A DNA stretch of 59,330 nt from Candidatus Blautia excrementipullorum (GTDB lineage: Bacteria > Bacillota > Clostridia > Lachnospirales > Lachnospiraceae), in NCBI GenBank assembly GCA_019118645.1, contig DWYN01000148.1:1-59330 (forward strand), in the 5' to 3' direction. The notes below the pieces were generated by a model. It was not told where the DNA came from, did no database searches, and saw only the letters and a program-made list of their open reading frames with translations. The position numbers and the translations under genes are program-made. Of this stretch, positions 36,877 to 45,763 are shown piece by piece. Position 1 is the first letter of the stretch. The number at the start of each line of letters is the position of its first letter.

Positions 36877-37884
36877 ATGGCTGGAAAATCTGGAAGAAGT
36901 ATTAACAATGTGCCAGAAAGTTCGGTAAAGCGGATGATCTTCTCCTGGGAAGGCATTCTGGTTCTGATCTTCATTGCCGTAAATATTTTCTGTGCATTAT
37001 TTTCAGAGTTTTATAACCTGAGCAGTCTGCTCCGTCAGATGCCGGTTTATCTGGCAGAGGTATTCCTGATGCTGACGATGGCTTACATTCTGGTTCTGGG
37101 TGAGATTGATATCTCGGTAGGATCCATTGTCTGCCTTTCTGCCACTATGTGCTGTATTGTATGCAATACCAACGCACCTTTTATCGTAGTTGTACTGACC
37201 GCACTGGTTGTGGGAACCGTCTGCGGTGCCATCAACGGATTTATCCTTACAAGATTTCAGGAACTTCCGCCGATGATTGTTACTCTGGCTACTCAGATTA
37301 TTTTCCGCGGTATTGCAGAGATCGTTCTGGGAAGCGGCGGCAGCATTTCCGTTACGAATACAGACGGCTTCCGTCTGATCGGCGGAAAAATAGGAGAGGT
37401 TCCCTATATTCTTTTCCTGGTTCTTATCCTTGCAGTGATCTTCGCTGTTATTCTCGGAAAGAGCACATTCGGACGAAGAGTATACGCAATCGGAACAAAC
37501 CGTCTGACCGCATACTATTCCGGTATTCATGTACAGAAGATCCGTATGATTATCTACACAGTAATGGGAACTATTTCCGGATTGTGCGCGATTTTCCTGG
37601 TATCCTCCTCCTACGGAGCAAATACCACAACAGGAAACGGATTTGAGATGGACGCGATCGCCATGGCAGTATTCGGAGGTATTTCTTCTACAGGCGGTAA
37701 GGGTAATCTTGCCGGCGGTGTAATCTCCGCATTCATCATTGTCTGCCTTCGCGTAGGTCTCGGACAGAAGAACGTAAATGCACAGGTAATTCTTCTGATA
37801 ATCGGTGTTCTTCTGGTTGCAGCAGTCGCTCTGCCGAATATTGTCGGACAGGTGAAGAAAGCCGTACAGGTAAAGAGTAAATAA
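36877..37884 (+). CDS. Sugar ABC transporter permease (RhaQ-like)
   Basis: Second membrane subunit, 335 residues. After a polar N-terminus (MAGKSGRSINNVPESS) come hydrophobic helices with AYILVLGEIDISVGSIVCLS, INGFILTRFQELPPMIVTLA and AIGTNRLTAYYSGIHVQKIR. GGGAGATG stands before the ATG. It is a diverged paralogue of the preceding gene. Together they form a heterodimeric channel. Confidence 0.9.
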   Translation: MAGKSGRSINNVPESSVKRMIFSWEGILVLIFIAVNIFCALFSEFYNLSSLLRQMPVYLAEVFLMLTMAYILVLGEIDISVGSIVCLSATMCCIVCNTNAPFIVVVLTALVVGTVCGAINGFILTRFQELPPMIVTLATQIIFRGIAEIVLGSGGSISVTNTDGFRLIGGKIGEVPYILFLVLILAVIFAVILGKSTFGRRVYAIGTNRLTAYYSGIHVQKIRMIIYTVMGTISGLCAIFLVSSSYGANTTTGNGFEMDAIAMAVFGGISSTGGKGNLAGGVISAFIIVCLRVGLGQKNVNAQVILLIIGVLLVAAVALPNIVGQVKKAVQVKSK

Positions 37885-37940
37885 TCTTTACGCTGAAGTC
37901 CGCAGTATCCGCTGCGGTTCAGAAAACGGAAAGGGAAAGT

Positions 37941-37968
37941 AGCTGCATTCCTGCAGCAGGGATGCAGT
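37941..37968 (+). other. Intercistronic stem-loop before the second binding-protein gene
   Basis: AGCTGCATTCCTG and CAGGGATGCAGTT pair around a CAG loop in the 122-base gap between the permease and the binding-protein gene. It is placed like the stem-loop at 21781-21802 and may stabilise or process the binding-protein mRNA. Confidence 0.5.
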
Positions 37969-38006
37969 TGCAATAAAAAACTATATTATCCAAGGGAGGA
38001 ACAAAA

Positions 38007-39026
38007 ATGAACAAAAAAATTATTAGCGCGCTTCTTTGCGGAACTATGATTCTTGGCGCTGCAAGCCCGGTTTTTGCAGCTGGAGAAGGCCAGAAGATCG
38101 CTCTGGTCGGAAAATCTGCCGGAAACGCATTCTTTGAGATTGCGGCAGCTTCTTTCAAAGAAACCGTAGAAGCGGAAGGCGGCGAAGTTGAGGTTGTTTA
38201 TCCGGAAACAGCAACTGCAGACGCTCAGATTAAAGTTCTTGACAACCTGATTTCTCAGGACTTTGACGCAATCTGTATCGCTGCAAACGACGTAAACGCT
38301 CTTCAGGCGAAACTGGAAGAGGCTATGGACGCAGGAATTAAAGTATCCTCTTTTGACTCTGCGCCGAATAAGGACAGCCGTCAGGTATTCATCAACCAGG
38401 CTGGTACTCAGGCTGTAGGACAGGCTCTGATGGACGCAGTACTTGACATCTCCGGCGGAGAAGGACAGTTCGCGATCCTGTCTGCAACTTCTCAGGCAGC
38501 AAACCAGAATGCCTGGATCGATGCGATGAAGTCTATTATGGAAAGCGATGACAAATACAGCGGACTGGAACTGGTAGAGGTTGCTTACGGCGATGACGAG
38601 CCGCAGAAATCTACAGACCAGACAGCAGCTCTGATCCAGAACTATCCGGATCTGAAAGTAATCTGCGCACCGACAACTGTTGGTATCGCTGCAGCAGCAA
38701 AATATCTGCAGGACAACGAGTCTACCTGCAAACTGACAGGTCTTGGTCTTCCTTCCGAAATGCTTGAGTACACAGGCGATGACGATGCACATTCCTGCCC
38801 GTACTTCTATCTGTGGGATATGCAGGGTCTTGGAAAACTCAGCGCATACACAACTATGGCACTTGTAAGCGGCGACATCACAGGCGCTCTTGACGAAACC
38901 TTCACGGCAGGAGATCTTGGCGAATATACAATTACAGAAGCTGACGACGGCGGTACAGAAGTCGTTCTTGGCGAGCCGCTGCAGTTCACACCTGAAAACA
39001 TCGAAGAGTACGCTGAACTGTACTAA
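38007..39026 (+). CDS. Rhamnose-type ABC transporter substrate-binding protein (RhaS-like)
   Basis: A 339-residue sugar receptor. The signal peptide ends in SPVFAAG, a type I signal-peptidase site; no lipobox cysteine is present. The mature protein begins KIALVGKSAGNAFFEIAAAS and has DAICIAANDVNALQAKL, GIKVSSFDSAPN and ICAPTTVGIAAAAKYLQD, resembling RhaS and LsrB receptors. AAGGGAGGAAC precedes the ATG, and codons are those of a highly expressed gene. A rhamnose-like 6-deoxyhexose is the best guess for the ligand; autoinducer-2 is an alternative that cannot be excluded without comparison. Confidence 0.85.
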   Translation: MNKKIISALLCGTMILGAASPVFAAGEGQKIALVGKSAGNAFFEIAAASFKETVEAEGGEVEVVYPETATADAQIKVLDNLISQDFDAICIAANDVNALQAKLEEAMDAGIKVSSFDSAPNKDSRQVFINQAGTQAVGQALMDAVLDISGGEGQFAILSATSQAANQNAWIDAMKSIMESDDKYSGLELVEVAYGDDEPQKSTDQTAALIQNYPDLKVICAPTTVGIAAAAKYLQDNESTCKLTGLGLPSEMLEYTGDDDAHSCPYFYLWDMQGLGKLSAYTTMALVSGDITGALDETFTAGDLGEYTITEADDGGTEVVLGEPLQFTPENIEEYAELY

Positions 39027-39044
39027 TTTGAATGTATGCACAGA

Positions 39045-39068
39045 ACGGGGCCGGAAGGCCCCGTTTTT
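39045..39068 (+). terminator. Terminator after the second ABC importer operon
   Basis: ACGGGGCC, a GGAA tetraloop and GGCCCCGT followed by TTTTT, 19 bases after the binding-protein stop. Confidence 0.93.
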
Positions 39069-39097
39069 AAATGCGCAGATAAAAGAAACAGGAAAAG

Positions 39098-39153
39098 AAA
39101 AGGGGACATTGCAAAATATATTTCTGAGAATATGTTCTGCAATGTCCCTTTTC
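39098..39153. repeat. Long imperfect hairpin in a gene-free stretch
   Basis: AAAAGGGGACATTGCA and TGCAATGTCCCTTTT pair with one bulge, with a second A/T-rich inner stem. The ends are A- and T-rich. The gap 39027-39462 holds this hairpin and the importer terminator; otherwise I see no gene in it. It could be a second terminator or a remnant of a small mobile hairpin element. Confidence 0.5.
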
Positions 39154-39462
39154 AGATTTTACTTTATCATTTGTGAGGGAAGAATAATCCCCAGAGAACA
39201 GGAGCAAGAAAACAGAGATTCTGTAAGCCCCGTGACAGTTTTTGACGTATCTTTTGTATGCCTGTGCTCGTTCGTGCCTAAAGTAAAATCTGTGGTTATT
39301 ATACCATGATTTTTGAGAATACAAATTTTACATTTTGTACAAAATTTCTATGGGATATTAGTGAATGTGATGAATACGGCGAATTGTTCCCAGGATTGTG
39401 AAATATAAAACAGCATTGTACAGGAAAAGACATTTTCTGAGAAGGGGACGAAGTCCCCTCAG

Positions 39463-40074
39463 TCAGTCCGGATCAGGCGCCTGACCGTCATGCGCTTTCC
39501 ACAGACATTCTGTAAGCTGCATATTTTTAAAAACTGCGGTAAATGAGGAATCCTCCGGACTGCAGGCGTAGATGCCAAAGGAAATTTTTTTCTTTGCCTC
39601 CCACATATGGCAGATGCGCATCTGCTGGAATTCTTTTCCGTCAAAAGAGCACTCAATACAGAAATCATCCTCCCGTCGGCTGAGACGGTACCATATGGAT
39701 TTCACAGAGGCGTCGATGACGGTGGTAGCCCAGTCGGAGTAGCCTTTGTTGGTTACAACGCTTCCAAGATGCTGAAAGGATTCTGTTTCATACTCAACCG
39801 AACCTTTCAGCCAGTTTTCACTGTCCAGGTACATTACGACGCCGCACTGGTCGAACCGGTGATGACTGTCCTGAAATTCTGTTTTTACAGTAAAGGAAAA
39901 ATAGGGTTCTTCTGTTTCCATCTGGAGAACCGGAGCGTTGTCGTTGCGGAAATGATAGTAGGTTCTCTGCCAGAGATCCGTGTGAGGCTGTGTGGTAATT
40001 TCAATTTGTTCCGGGGCAATGGAATAATTTTTCGGTTCCCGTGTCCATTTTAAATTGCAGGAATCCCATTTCAT
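39463..40074 (-). CDS. DUF1349 domain protein
   Basis: A 203-residue protein with the DUF1349 concanavalin-like beta-sandwich pattern: residues DLWQRTYYHFRNDNAPVL, FDQCGVVMYLDSENWLKGSV and SIWYRLSRREDDFCIECSFDG. Members are thought to bind or act on carbohydrates, but no activity is established to my knowledge. The start at 40074 is chosen because AGGAGG lies 9 bases upstream; longer in-frame starts lack a site. No signal peptide is visible, so it is probably cytoplasmic. It is monocistronic, opposite to its neighbours. Confidence 0.8.
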   Translation of the reverse strand: MKWDSCNLKWTREPKNYSIAPEQIEITTQPHTDLWQRTYYHFRNDNAPVLQMETEEPYFSFTVKTEFQDSHHRFDQCGVVMYLDSENWLKGSVEYETESFQHLGSVVTNKGYSDWATTVIDASVKSIWYRLSRREDDFCIECSFDGKEFQQMRICHMWEAKKKISFGIYACSPEDSSFTAVFKNMQLTECLWKAHDGQAPDPD

Positions 40075-40269
40075 TGACTGTTCCCTCCTGGTATTCTGTT
40101 TTTTCACAGACATTTCTGAAGGTCTTCCTTTTGACAGGAGACACTGTGTCTGCGTTCTATATAGAAAGTATAGCATATAATGAGGAAAATAAGTGAGAAA
40201 AAGCGAAGAATTTATCATAGACGGCCAGAGAATACTTTGCTATAATAAAGCGGAAAAGGAGAGGATACA

Positions 40270-40623
40270 ATGAAAGTATTAGTTTACAGAAAATGCAGTA
40301 CCTGTCGGAAGGCTCTGAAATGGCTGGAGGATCATCAGGTGGCGTTTGAGGAGAGGACGATAATAGAAGAAAATCCTTCTTACGACGAGCTGAAGGAATG
40401 GTATAAGAGAAGCGGACTTCCGCTGAAAAAGTTTTTTAATACCAGCGGTATGCTTTACAATCAGATGAATCTGAAAGAAAAACTGAAAGATATGTCAGAG
40501 GAAGAACAGCTGAGGCTGCTGGCAACAGACGGAATGCTGGTAAAGCGTCCCCTTGTGATCGGCAGCGACTTTGTACTTACCGGGTTTAAAGAAAAAGAAT
40601 GGGAAGAAAATATAGAAAAATGA
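40270..40623 (+). CDS. Spx/arsenate reductase (ArsC) family protein
   Basis: A 117-residue thioredoxin-fold protein with the CXXC pair Cys9 and Cys12 in YRKCSTCRKAL, and the C-terminal VKRPLVIGSDFVLTGF motif. These are typical of the Spx/MgsR/YffB branch of the ArsC family. Spx proteins bind RNA polymerase under thiol stress, whereas others reduce small thiol substrates. No ars genes are nearby, so arsenate resistance is unlikely. GGAAAAGGAGAGG precedes the ATG. Confidence 0.82.
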   Translation: MKVLVYRKCSTCRKALKWLEDHQVAFEERTIIEENPSYDELKEWYKRSGLPLKKFFNTSGMLYNQMNLKEKLKDMSEEEQLRLLATDGMLVKRPLVIGSDFVLTGFKEKEWEENIEK

Positions 40624-40715
40624 TGAAACGGACGCCTGACAAGAAACAAAGGAGAATCTGAAAACAGAAAATACGGAAAATATATTTGAAACAGGAAGAA
40701 ACGGAGGAAAGAAAC

Positions 40716-42206
40716 ATGCCTGACAACGAGATGGTCAATCTGGAGGAGATGGGAAAGCTAAAAGCAAGTATGGAGGCGCTTCAGGAGGAGCTCCTCCATG
40801 GACACAGGATCGATCCCAACCTGTACATTGAATACGATGTAAAGAGAGGGCTGAGAGATTCGGCGGGAAAAGGCGTTCTCACCGGGCTGACGGAAATTTC
40901 TGATGTGACGGCTTATGATCTTATTAACGGAAGGGCAATTCCGGCGGAAGGACGGCTTTATTATCAGGGATATAATGTTTATGATCTTGTGAACGGACTG
41001 CAGGGGAGAAAATTCGGCTTTGAGGAAACCATCTATCTTCTGCTTTTCGGCAGACTTCCTTCAAAACAGGATCTGGAAATGTTTAAGGATATTCTGGCAC
41101 ATTTTGAAACATTGTCAGGCCGCTTTGTCCGGGACGTTGTGATGAAGGGATCCAATGCCAATATTATGAACGCCATGCAGAGATGTATTCTTTCTCTGTA
41201 TACTTATGATTCCAGACCGGAGGACATCTCAGCGGAGAACGTTCTGCGGCAGAGTATAGAGCTGATTGCCAAACTTCCGCTGATCGCGGTATATTCTTAT
41301 CATGCATACCGGCATTTTCGCAGGGACGAGACTCTTTTTATCCGCAACCCTCAGAAAGGCCTTTCTCTTGCGGAAAATATCCTGCTGATGCTCAGACCGG
41401 ACAGCGTGTATACGGAGCTGGAGGCAAAAGTGCTGGATATCGCCCTGATTCTGCACGCAGAACACGGCGGCGGAAACAATTCCACTTTTACGACCCATGT
41501 GGTCACTTCTTCCGGCACGGATACATATTCTTCCGTAGCCGCCTCGATCGGCTCCCTGAAGGGACCCCGTCACGGCGGCGCCAATCTGAAGGTTCAGGAT
41601 ATGTTTGAAGATATCAAGGCCCATGTGAAAAAGTGGGATGATGAGGCAGAAGTGGAGGCGTATCTGCGAAAAATTCTGAACAAAGAGGCCTTTGATCATT
41701 CCGGACTGATTTATGGCATGGGCCATGCCGTTTATACACTTTCAGACCCGAGAGAAGTAATCCTGAAGAAATTTGCCCGGCAGCTGGCGGAGGAAAAAGG
41801 GCTCATGAAAGAGTTTGCCCTCTACGAGCTGGTGGAACGGCTGGCAGGACGGCTGGTAATGGAGCAGAGAAAACTCTTTAAAAATGTCTGCGCCAATGTG
41901 GATTTTTACAGCGGGTTTGTATATACGATGCTTGGAATTCCAAAAGAACTGTTTACTCCGATTTTTGCCATTGCCCGTATTCCCGGGTGGAGCGCCCACC
42001 GTCTGGAAGAGATTCTGAATGCCAGCAAAATCATCCGCCCGGCATATAAATATGTAGGGCATCACGTGGATTTCCAGCCGCTGGAGAAGAGAGAAACAGC
42101 GGAGGAAATAGAACCTCTTCTGAACAAACTCAAAGAAGAGCAGAATGCGGATGATCAGGAGGAAACGGAGGAACAGGATTCGCCTTCTATAGATATTTGC
42201 GAGTAA
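40716..42206 (+). CDS. Citrate synthase (citrate/2-methylcitrate synthase family)
   Basis: Condenses acetyl-CoA with oxaloacetate to citrate. The 496-residue protein carries the catalytic His region GPRHGGANLKV, the second His region YGMGHAVYTLSDPR, and AEHGGGNNSTFTTHVVTS upstream of them. The start at 40716 is preferred because ACGGAGGAAAG stands 5 bases before; a TTG 30 bases earlier has no site. The N-terminal 60 residues and acidic C-terminal 35 residues are longer than in the core enzyme, as in other clostridial forms. No other TCA genes are near, so it probably serves glutamate synthesis. Confidence 0.9.
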   Translation: MPDNEMVNLEEMGKLKASMEALQEELLHGHRIDPNLYIEYDVKRGLRDSAGKGVLTGLTEISDVTAYDLINGRAIPAEGRLYYQGYNVYDLVNGLQGRKFGFEETIYLLLFGRLPSKQDLEMFKDILAHFETLSGRFVRDVVMKGSNANIMNAMQRCILSLYTYDSRPEDISAENVLRQSIELIAKLPLIAVYSYHAYRHFRRDETLFIRNPQKGLSLAENILLMLRPDSVYTELEAKVLDIALILHAEHGGGNNSTFTTHVVTSSGTDTYSSVAASIGSLKGPRHGGANLKVQDMFEDIKAHVKKWDDEAEVEAYLRKILNKEAFDHSGLIYGMGHAVYTLSDPREVILKKFARQLAEEKGLMKEFALYELVERLAGRLVMEQRKLFKNVCANVDFYSGFVYTMLGIPKELFTPIFAIARIPGWSAHRLEEILNASKIIRPAYKYVGHHVDFQPLEKRETAEEIEPLLNKLKEEQNADDQEETEEQDSPSIDICE

Positions 42207-42235
42207 AGAAAAGATGCGTTTTTTTAAAAGTATAG

Positions 42236-42264
42236 TTGAAAATCAATAAGCATTCTGGTATACT
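42236..42264 (+). promoter_or_regulatory. Promoter of the mntP transcript
   Basis: TTGAAA at 42236-42241 and TATACT at 42259-42264 with a 17-base spacer. The predicted start, about 42271, coincides with the beginning of the riboswitch aptamer. Confidence 0.65.
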
Positions 42265-42269
42265 GAACC

Positions 42270-42397
42270 GGAATAAGGGAGTAGTCAGTACCGCTTATAT
42301 GTGCAAGGTATGATGAAGTCAACATTCTGGATAGATTCCTGGCTTCATCTGAAATGACGAGACTTATCCGCCATTGGCGGATAGTCTCGTTTTTTTT
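42270..42397 (+). promoter_or_regulatory. Probable manganese riboswitch (yybP-ykoY type) with overlapping terminator
   Basis: The aptamer region 42270-42369 starts with GGAATAAGGGAGTAG and ends with CTGAAATGACGAGACTTATCC. The first GGAATAAG can pair with CTTATCC to make the closing P1 stem. GGGAGTAG and TCAACAT fit my memory of the yybP-ykoY consensus. CGAGACTTATCCGCC also pairs with GGCGGATAGTCTCG, followed by eight T, making a strong terminator at 42358-42397. Because the terminator uses the P1 3-prime strand, ligand binding should favour readthrough. It lies directly ahead of mntP, a Mn exporter gene, which is a known association of this riboswitch class. Confidence 0.8.
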
Positions 42398-42482
42398 GCT
42401 TTATTTCCCTGAAACAGGCTGAAGGGGAAACGGGATCATGGCTGTTTTCCGGAACTAATGAGAAACATGGAGGAATGAGATT

Positions 42483-43040
42483 ATGGGATTATGGGAACTT
42501 TTCATACTTGCGGTGGGACTTTCCATGGACGCGTTTTCTGTAGCGGTCTGTAAGGGACTTTCTGTCTGTCAGGTGAAGAAGAAACATGTGCTGACAGCAG
42601 GAATTTACTTTGGGGTTTTCCAGGCGCTGATGCCGGCGATTGGATACCTTCTGGGAACCGGATTTCAGTCGCAGATTCAGGCGGTGGATCACTGGATCGC
42701 CTTTGTTCTGCTGGCGCTGATCGGCATAAATATGATTCGGGAGTCAAGGGGAGAGGCAGAGAGCCTTGACGATTCTTTTACGCCGAAGGCAATGCTGCCC
42801 CTTGCGGTAGCCACCAGTATTGACGCCCTTGCGGTGGGGGTGACCTTTGCTTTTCTGAAGGTTCAGATTGTGCCGGCGGTAAGCTTTATAGGAGTTGTCA
42901 CTTTTGTGATTTCCTGTGCGGGAGTTCTGATCGGAAACCGTTTCGGGGCCAAATATAAATCAAAAGCCGAGCTGGCGGGAGGCCTTGTTCTGGTGTGTAT
43001 GGGAGTGAAAATTCTGGTGGAACACCTGTTTTTTAGCTGA
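42483..43040 (+). CDS. mntP: Manganese efflux pump MntP
   Basis: A small inner-membrane exporter of 185 residues with six predicted helices, protecting the cell against excess Mn. The two-fold family pattern is visible: [18 protein letters not shown] near the start and [18 protein letters not shown] in the second half, each with a conserved Asp in the membrane. GGAGGAATGAG lies before the ATG. The upstream leader carries a probable manganese riboswitch, so expression should rise with Mn. Confidence 0.92.
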   Translation: MGLWELFILAVGLSMDAFSVAVCKGLSVCQVKKKHVLTAGIYFGVFQALMPAIGYLLGTGFQSQIQAVDHWIAFVLLALIGINMIRESRGEAESLDDSFTPKAMLPLAVATSIDALAVGVTFAFLKVQIVPAVSFIGVVTFVISCAGVLIGNRFGAKYKSKAELAGGLVLVCMGVKILVEHLFFS

Positions 43041-43145
43041 CAGGCCGGCTCGGAAAATAAAAAATTCTGTTGGAGATCAAAAGCAGATAAATAATATAGT
43101 AGAAATTATTTCGTTTTTTTGTATAATTTTCGTGAAAGAGTACAA

Positions 43146-43175
43146 TTGACAATTTTATTACGGTGATGCTATAAT
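43146..43175 (+). promoter_or_regulatory. Promoter of the urease operon
   Basis: TTGACA at 43146-43151 and TATAAT at 43170-43175, 18 bases apart, both perfect hexamers. The predicted start lies about 20 bases before the leader terminator hairpin. Confidence 0.8.
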
Positions 43176-43200
43176 GCGAGAAAGTTAAGAGTTCTATTTT

Positions 43201-43243
43201 GCGGACAAAGATGTCGAAAAGATATCTTTGTCCGCTTTTTTTT
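43201..43243 (+). terminator. Intrinsic terminator inside the ureA leader
   Basis: GCGGACAAAGAT and ATCTTTGTCCGC form a perfect 12-base-pair stem followed by eight T, between the urease promoter and the ureA ribosome site (AAAGGAGGAAAAAT). No gene lies between promoter and hairpin, so it can only act as a leader terminator or attenuator. Confidence 0.88.
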
Positions 43244-43263
43244 GCAGGAAAAGGAGGAAAAAT

Positions 43264-43566
43264 ATGCGATTAACCCCAAAGGAACAGGAAAAACTCATGC
43301 TTCATATGGCAGGGAATCTTGCGAAAGAGCGAAAAGACAGAGGCCTGAAGCTGAATTATGTGGAGGCAGTGGCATATATCAGTTCTGAACTTCTGGAGCT
43401 GGCCAGAGACGGAAAAGAAGTTGTGGAGCTGATGCAGCTGGGCACGAAAATGCTGACGAAAGAGGACGTTATGGACGGAGTGGCGGATATGGTACACGAG
43501 GTGCAGGTGGAAGCCACCTTCCCGGACGGCACGAAGCTTGTAACGGTACATAATCCCATTCAGTAA
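43264..43566 (+). CDS. ureA: Urease gamma subunit
   Basis: The small structural subunit of urease, which hydrolyses urea to ammonia and carbon dioxide. The 100-residue protein matches UreA in length and sequence: [20 protein letters not shown] at the start, [21 protein letters not shown] in the middle and [20 protein letters not shown] at the end. The start at 43264 follows AAAGGAGGAAAA; an ATG 36 bases upstream would lie within the leader hairpin. It is the first gene of the eight-gene urease operon, 12 bases before ureB. Confidence 0.95.
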   Translation: MRLTPKEQEKLMLHMAGNLAKERKDRGLKLNYVEAVAYISSELLELARDGKEVVELMQLGTKMLTKEDVMDGVADMVHEVQVEATFPDGTKLVTVHNPIQ

Positions 43567-43578
43567 GGAGGCAGAAGG

Positions 43579-43944
43579 ATGAAAATAGGCGAAATTATTC
43601 CAATGGACAGAGAGATCACATTGAACGAGGGCAAGCCGGTGGTGACAGTTTCCGTGGCGAATGTGGGAGACCGTCCCGTACAGGTAGGTTCCCATTTTCA
43701 CTTCTTTGAGGTAAACCGCTGCCTGAAATTCGACCGGGAAAAAGCATATGGCTTTCACCTGGATATTCCTTCGGGAACTTCCGTACGGTTCGAGCCCGGG
43801 GAGGAGAAAGAGGTGCAGCTTACCGCCATCGGCGGCACGAAGCGCGTATTCGGATTTAACGATCTGACCTGTTCGCAGATTTCAGAGACGGATAAGAAAG
43901 CGGCTCTGGAGAATGCGGCAAGGAAGGGATTTCTCGAAGAATAA
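43579..43944 (+). CDS. ureB: Urease beta subunit
   Basis: Second structural subunit, 121 residues. Typical UreB sequence: [19 protein letters not shown] at the start, [20 protein letters not shown] and [34 protein letters not shown] precedes the ATG. It is a separate gene, not fused to ureA as in some bacteria, and ends 10 bases before ureC. Confidence 0.95.
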   Translation: MKIGEIIPMDREITLNEGKPVVTVSVANVGDRPVQVGSHFHFFEVNRCLKFDREKAYGFHLDIPSGTSVRFEPGEEKEVQLTAIGGTKRVFGFNDLTCSQISETDKKAALENAARKGFLEE

Positions 43945-43954
43945 GGAGGTAAAT

Positions 43955-45676
43955 ATGAGCGTAAAAATATCTGGTGAAAAATACGCGATGATGTACGGCC
44001 CCACCGTAGGTGATAAGGTACGTCTCGCGGATACAGACTTAGTGATCGAAGTGGAAAAAGACTATACAACTTATGGCGACGAGATCAAATTCGGCGGCGG
44101 AAAGACTATCCGCGACGGTATGGGGCAGTCTGTAAAGACAACAAGCGCTGACGGAGATCTGGACCTTGTCATTACAAATGCCCTGATCGTGGACAGCACC
44201 GGCATTATCAAGGCAGATATCGGAATCAAGGACGGAAAGATCAGGGGAATCGGAAAAGCCGGAAATCCCAGTGTGATGGACGGAGTTACCCCGGGGATGA
44301 CTGTGGGAGCTTCCACAGAGGCCCTGGCCGGCGAGGGAATGATCGTGACGGCAGGCGGTATTGATACCCATATTCATTTTATCTGCCCTCAGCAGATCGA
44401 CTGCGCTCTTTATTCCGGTGTGACGACGATGATCGGCGGCGGAACAGGCCCTGCGGACGGCACAAACGCCACCACCTGTACGCCCGGCCCCTGGAATCTG
44501 GAGATGATGCTGCGGGCGGCAGATGAGTATCCCATGAATCTTGGATTCCTCGGAAAAGGAAACTGCTCGGATGAGAGGCCGCTCATCGAACAGGTGAAGG
44601 CAGGAGCTATGGGTCTGAAGATCCATGAAGACTGGGGTTCCACACCGGCAGTTATCAATCACTGTCTGAATGTGGCGGATGAGTACGATGTGCAGGTGGC
44701 GATCCACACCGATACGCTGAATGAAGGCGGCTGCGTGGAAGATACCATTCACGCCATCGGCGGAAGGACCATTCATACATATCATACCGAGGGCGCAGGC
44801 GGCGGACATGCGCCGGATATTATCAAGGCGGCTTCCACCCCGAATATCCTTCCCTCATCCACAAACCCGACCATGCCTTTTACGGTGAATACTCTGGATG
44901 AGCATCTGGATATGCTGATGGTCTGCCATCATCTGGACAAGAAGATTCCGGAGGACGTGGCCTTTGCGGATTCCCGCATCCGTCCGGAAACCATCGCCGC
45001 AGAGGATGTGCTTCATGATATGGGCGTCTTCAGCATGATGAGTTCCGACTCCCAGGCAATGGGCCGTATCGGTGAGGTTATCACCCGCACCTGGCAGACG
45101 GCAAGCAAAATGAAGGAAGAGCGCGGCGCCCTGCCGGAGGATAAAGGACACGGCAATGACAATTTCCGCGTGAAGAGATATATCTCCAAATATACCATCA
45201 ATCCGGCAATCACCCATGGTATTTCCAAATATGTGGGTTCTGTGGAGCCGGGCAAACTGGCGGATCTTGTGCTCTGGAATCCGGCGTTCTTCGGAGTGAA
45301 GCCGGATATGGTCATCAAAGGCGGCATGATCATCGCCTCCAAGATGGGCGACGCCAACGCTTCGATTCCCACGACCCAGCCGGTTCTCTATCAGCCCATG
45401 TTTGCCGCTCACGGAAGAGCGAAATACGCTTCCTGTCTGACCTTCGTTTCCAAGGCGGCTATGGAAGAGCATGTAAAAGAAAAATACGGCCTGGAGAAAA
45501 CCGTAGTTCCGGTGGAAAACTGCAGAAACATCGGCAAGAAAGATATGGTGTACAACGATAAAACCCCGGAGATTACGGTAGATCCGGAGACCTATGAGGT
45601 GAAGGCGGACGGGGAGATGCTTACATCCAAACCGGCGAAAAAGCTTCCGCTTACCCAGCTGTACAATCTGTTCTGA
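43955..45676 (+). CDS. ureC: Urease alpha (catalytic) subunit
   Basis: The nickel-containing catalytic subunit, 573 residues. All active-site residues are in place: nickel ligands His139 and His141 (DTHIHF), carbamylated Lys222 (GLKIHEDWG), His251, His277 and Asp365 (MSSDSQAMG), with the mobile-flap Cys324-His325 (MVCHHLDKK). AAGGAGGTAAAT stands before the ATG at 43955. The enzyme should therefore be active if nickel and the accessory proteins are supplied. Ammonia release gives nitrogen and buffers acid. Confidence 0.97.
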   Translation: MSVKISGEKYAMMYGPTVGDKVRLADTDLVIEVEKDYTTYGDEIKFGGGKTIRDGMGQSVKTTSADGDLDLVITNALIVDSTGIIKADIGIKDGKIRGIGKAGNPSVMDGVTPGMTVGASTEALAGEGMIVTAGGIDTHIHFICPQQIDCALYSGVTTMIGGGTGPADGTNATTCTPGPWNLEMMLRAADEYPMNLGFLGKGNCSDERPLIEQVKAGAMGLKIHEDWGSTPAVINHCLNVADEYDVQVAIHTDTLNEGGCVEDTIHAIGGRTIHTYHTEGAGGGHAPDIIKAASTPNILPSSTNPTMPFTVNTLDEHLDMLMVCHHLDKKIPEDVAFADSRIRPETIAAEDVLHDMGVFSMMSSDSQAMGRIGEVITRTWQTASKMKEERGALPEDKGHGNDNFRVKRYISKYTINPAITHGISKYVGSVEPGKLADLVLWNPAFFGVKPDMVIKGGMIIASKMGDANASIPTTQPVLYQPMFAAHGRAKYASCLTFVSKAAMEEHVKEKYGLEKTVVPVENCRNIGKKDMVYNDKTPEITVDPETYEVKADGEMLTSKPAKKLPLTQLYNLF

Positions 45677-45763
45677 CGGAAGCAGGATTTCTGCTTCTGC
45701 TGAGAGGAGCAGGAAAGGGCAAGGCTATTGCTGCGATCAAAACTGAACTAAGGAGAGGATAAG

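Noticed and set aside
37919-39041. A minus-strand gene of about 350 codons opposite the RhaS-like receptor.
   Set aside because: It mirrors the highly codon-biased receptor gene, is Cys/Val-rich with no domain, and has no promoter or ribosome site.
40270-40623. An arsenate resistance gene.
   Set aside because: The CXXC and C-terminal motif fit the Spx/YffB branch better, and no arsR, arsB or acr3 gene is near.
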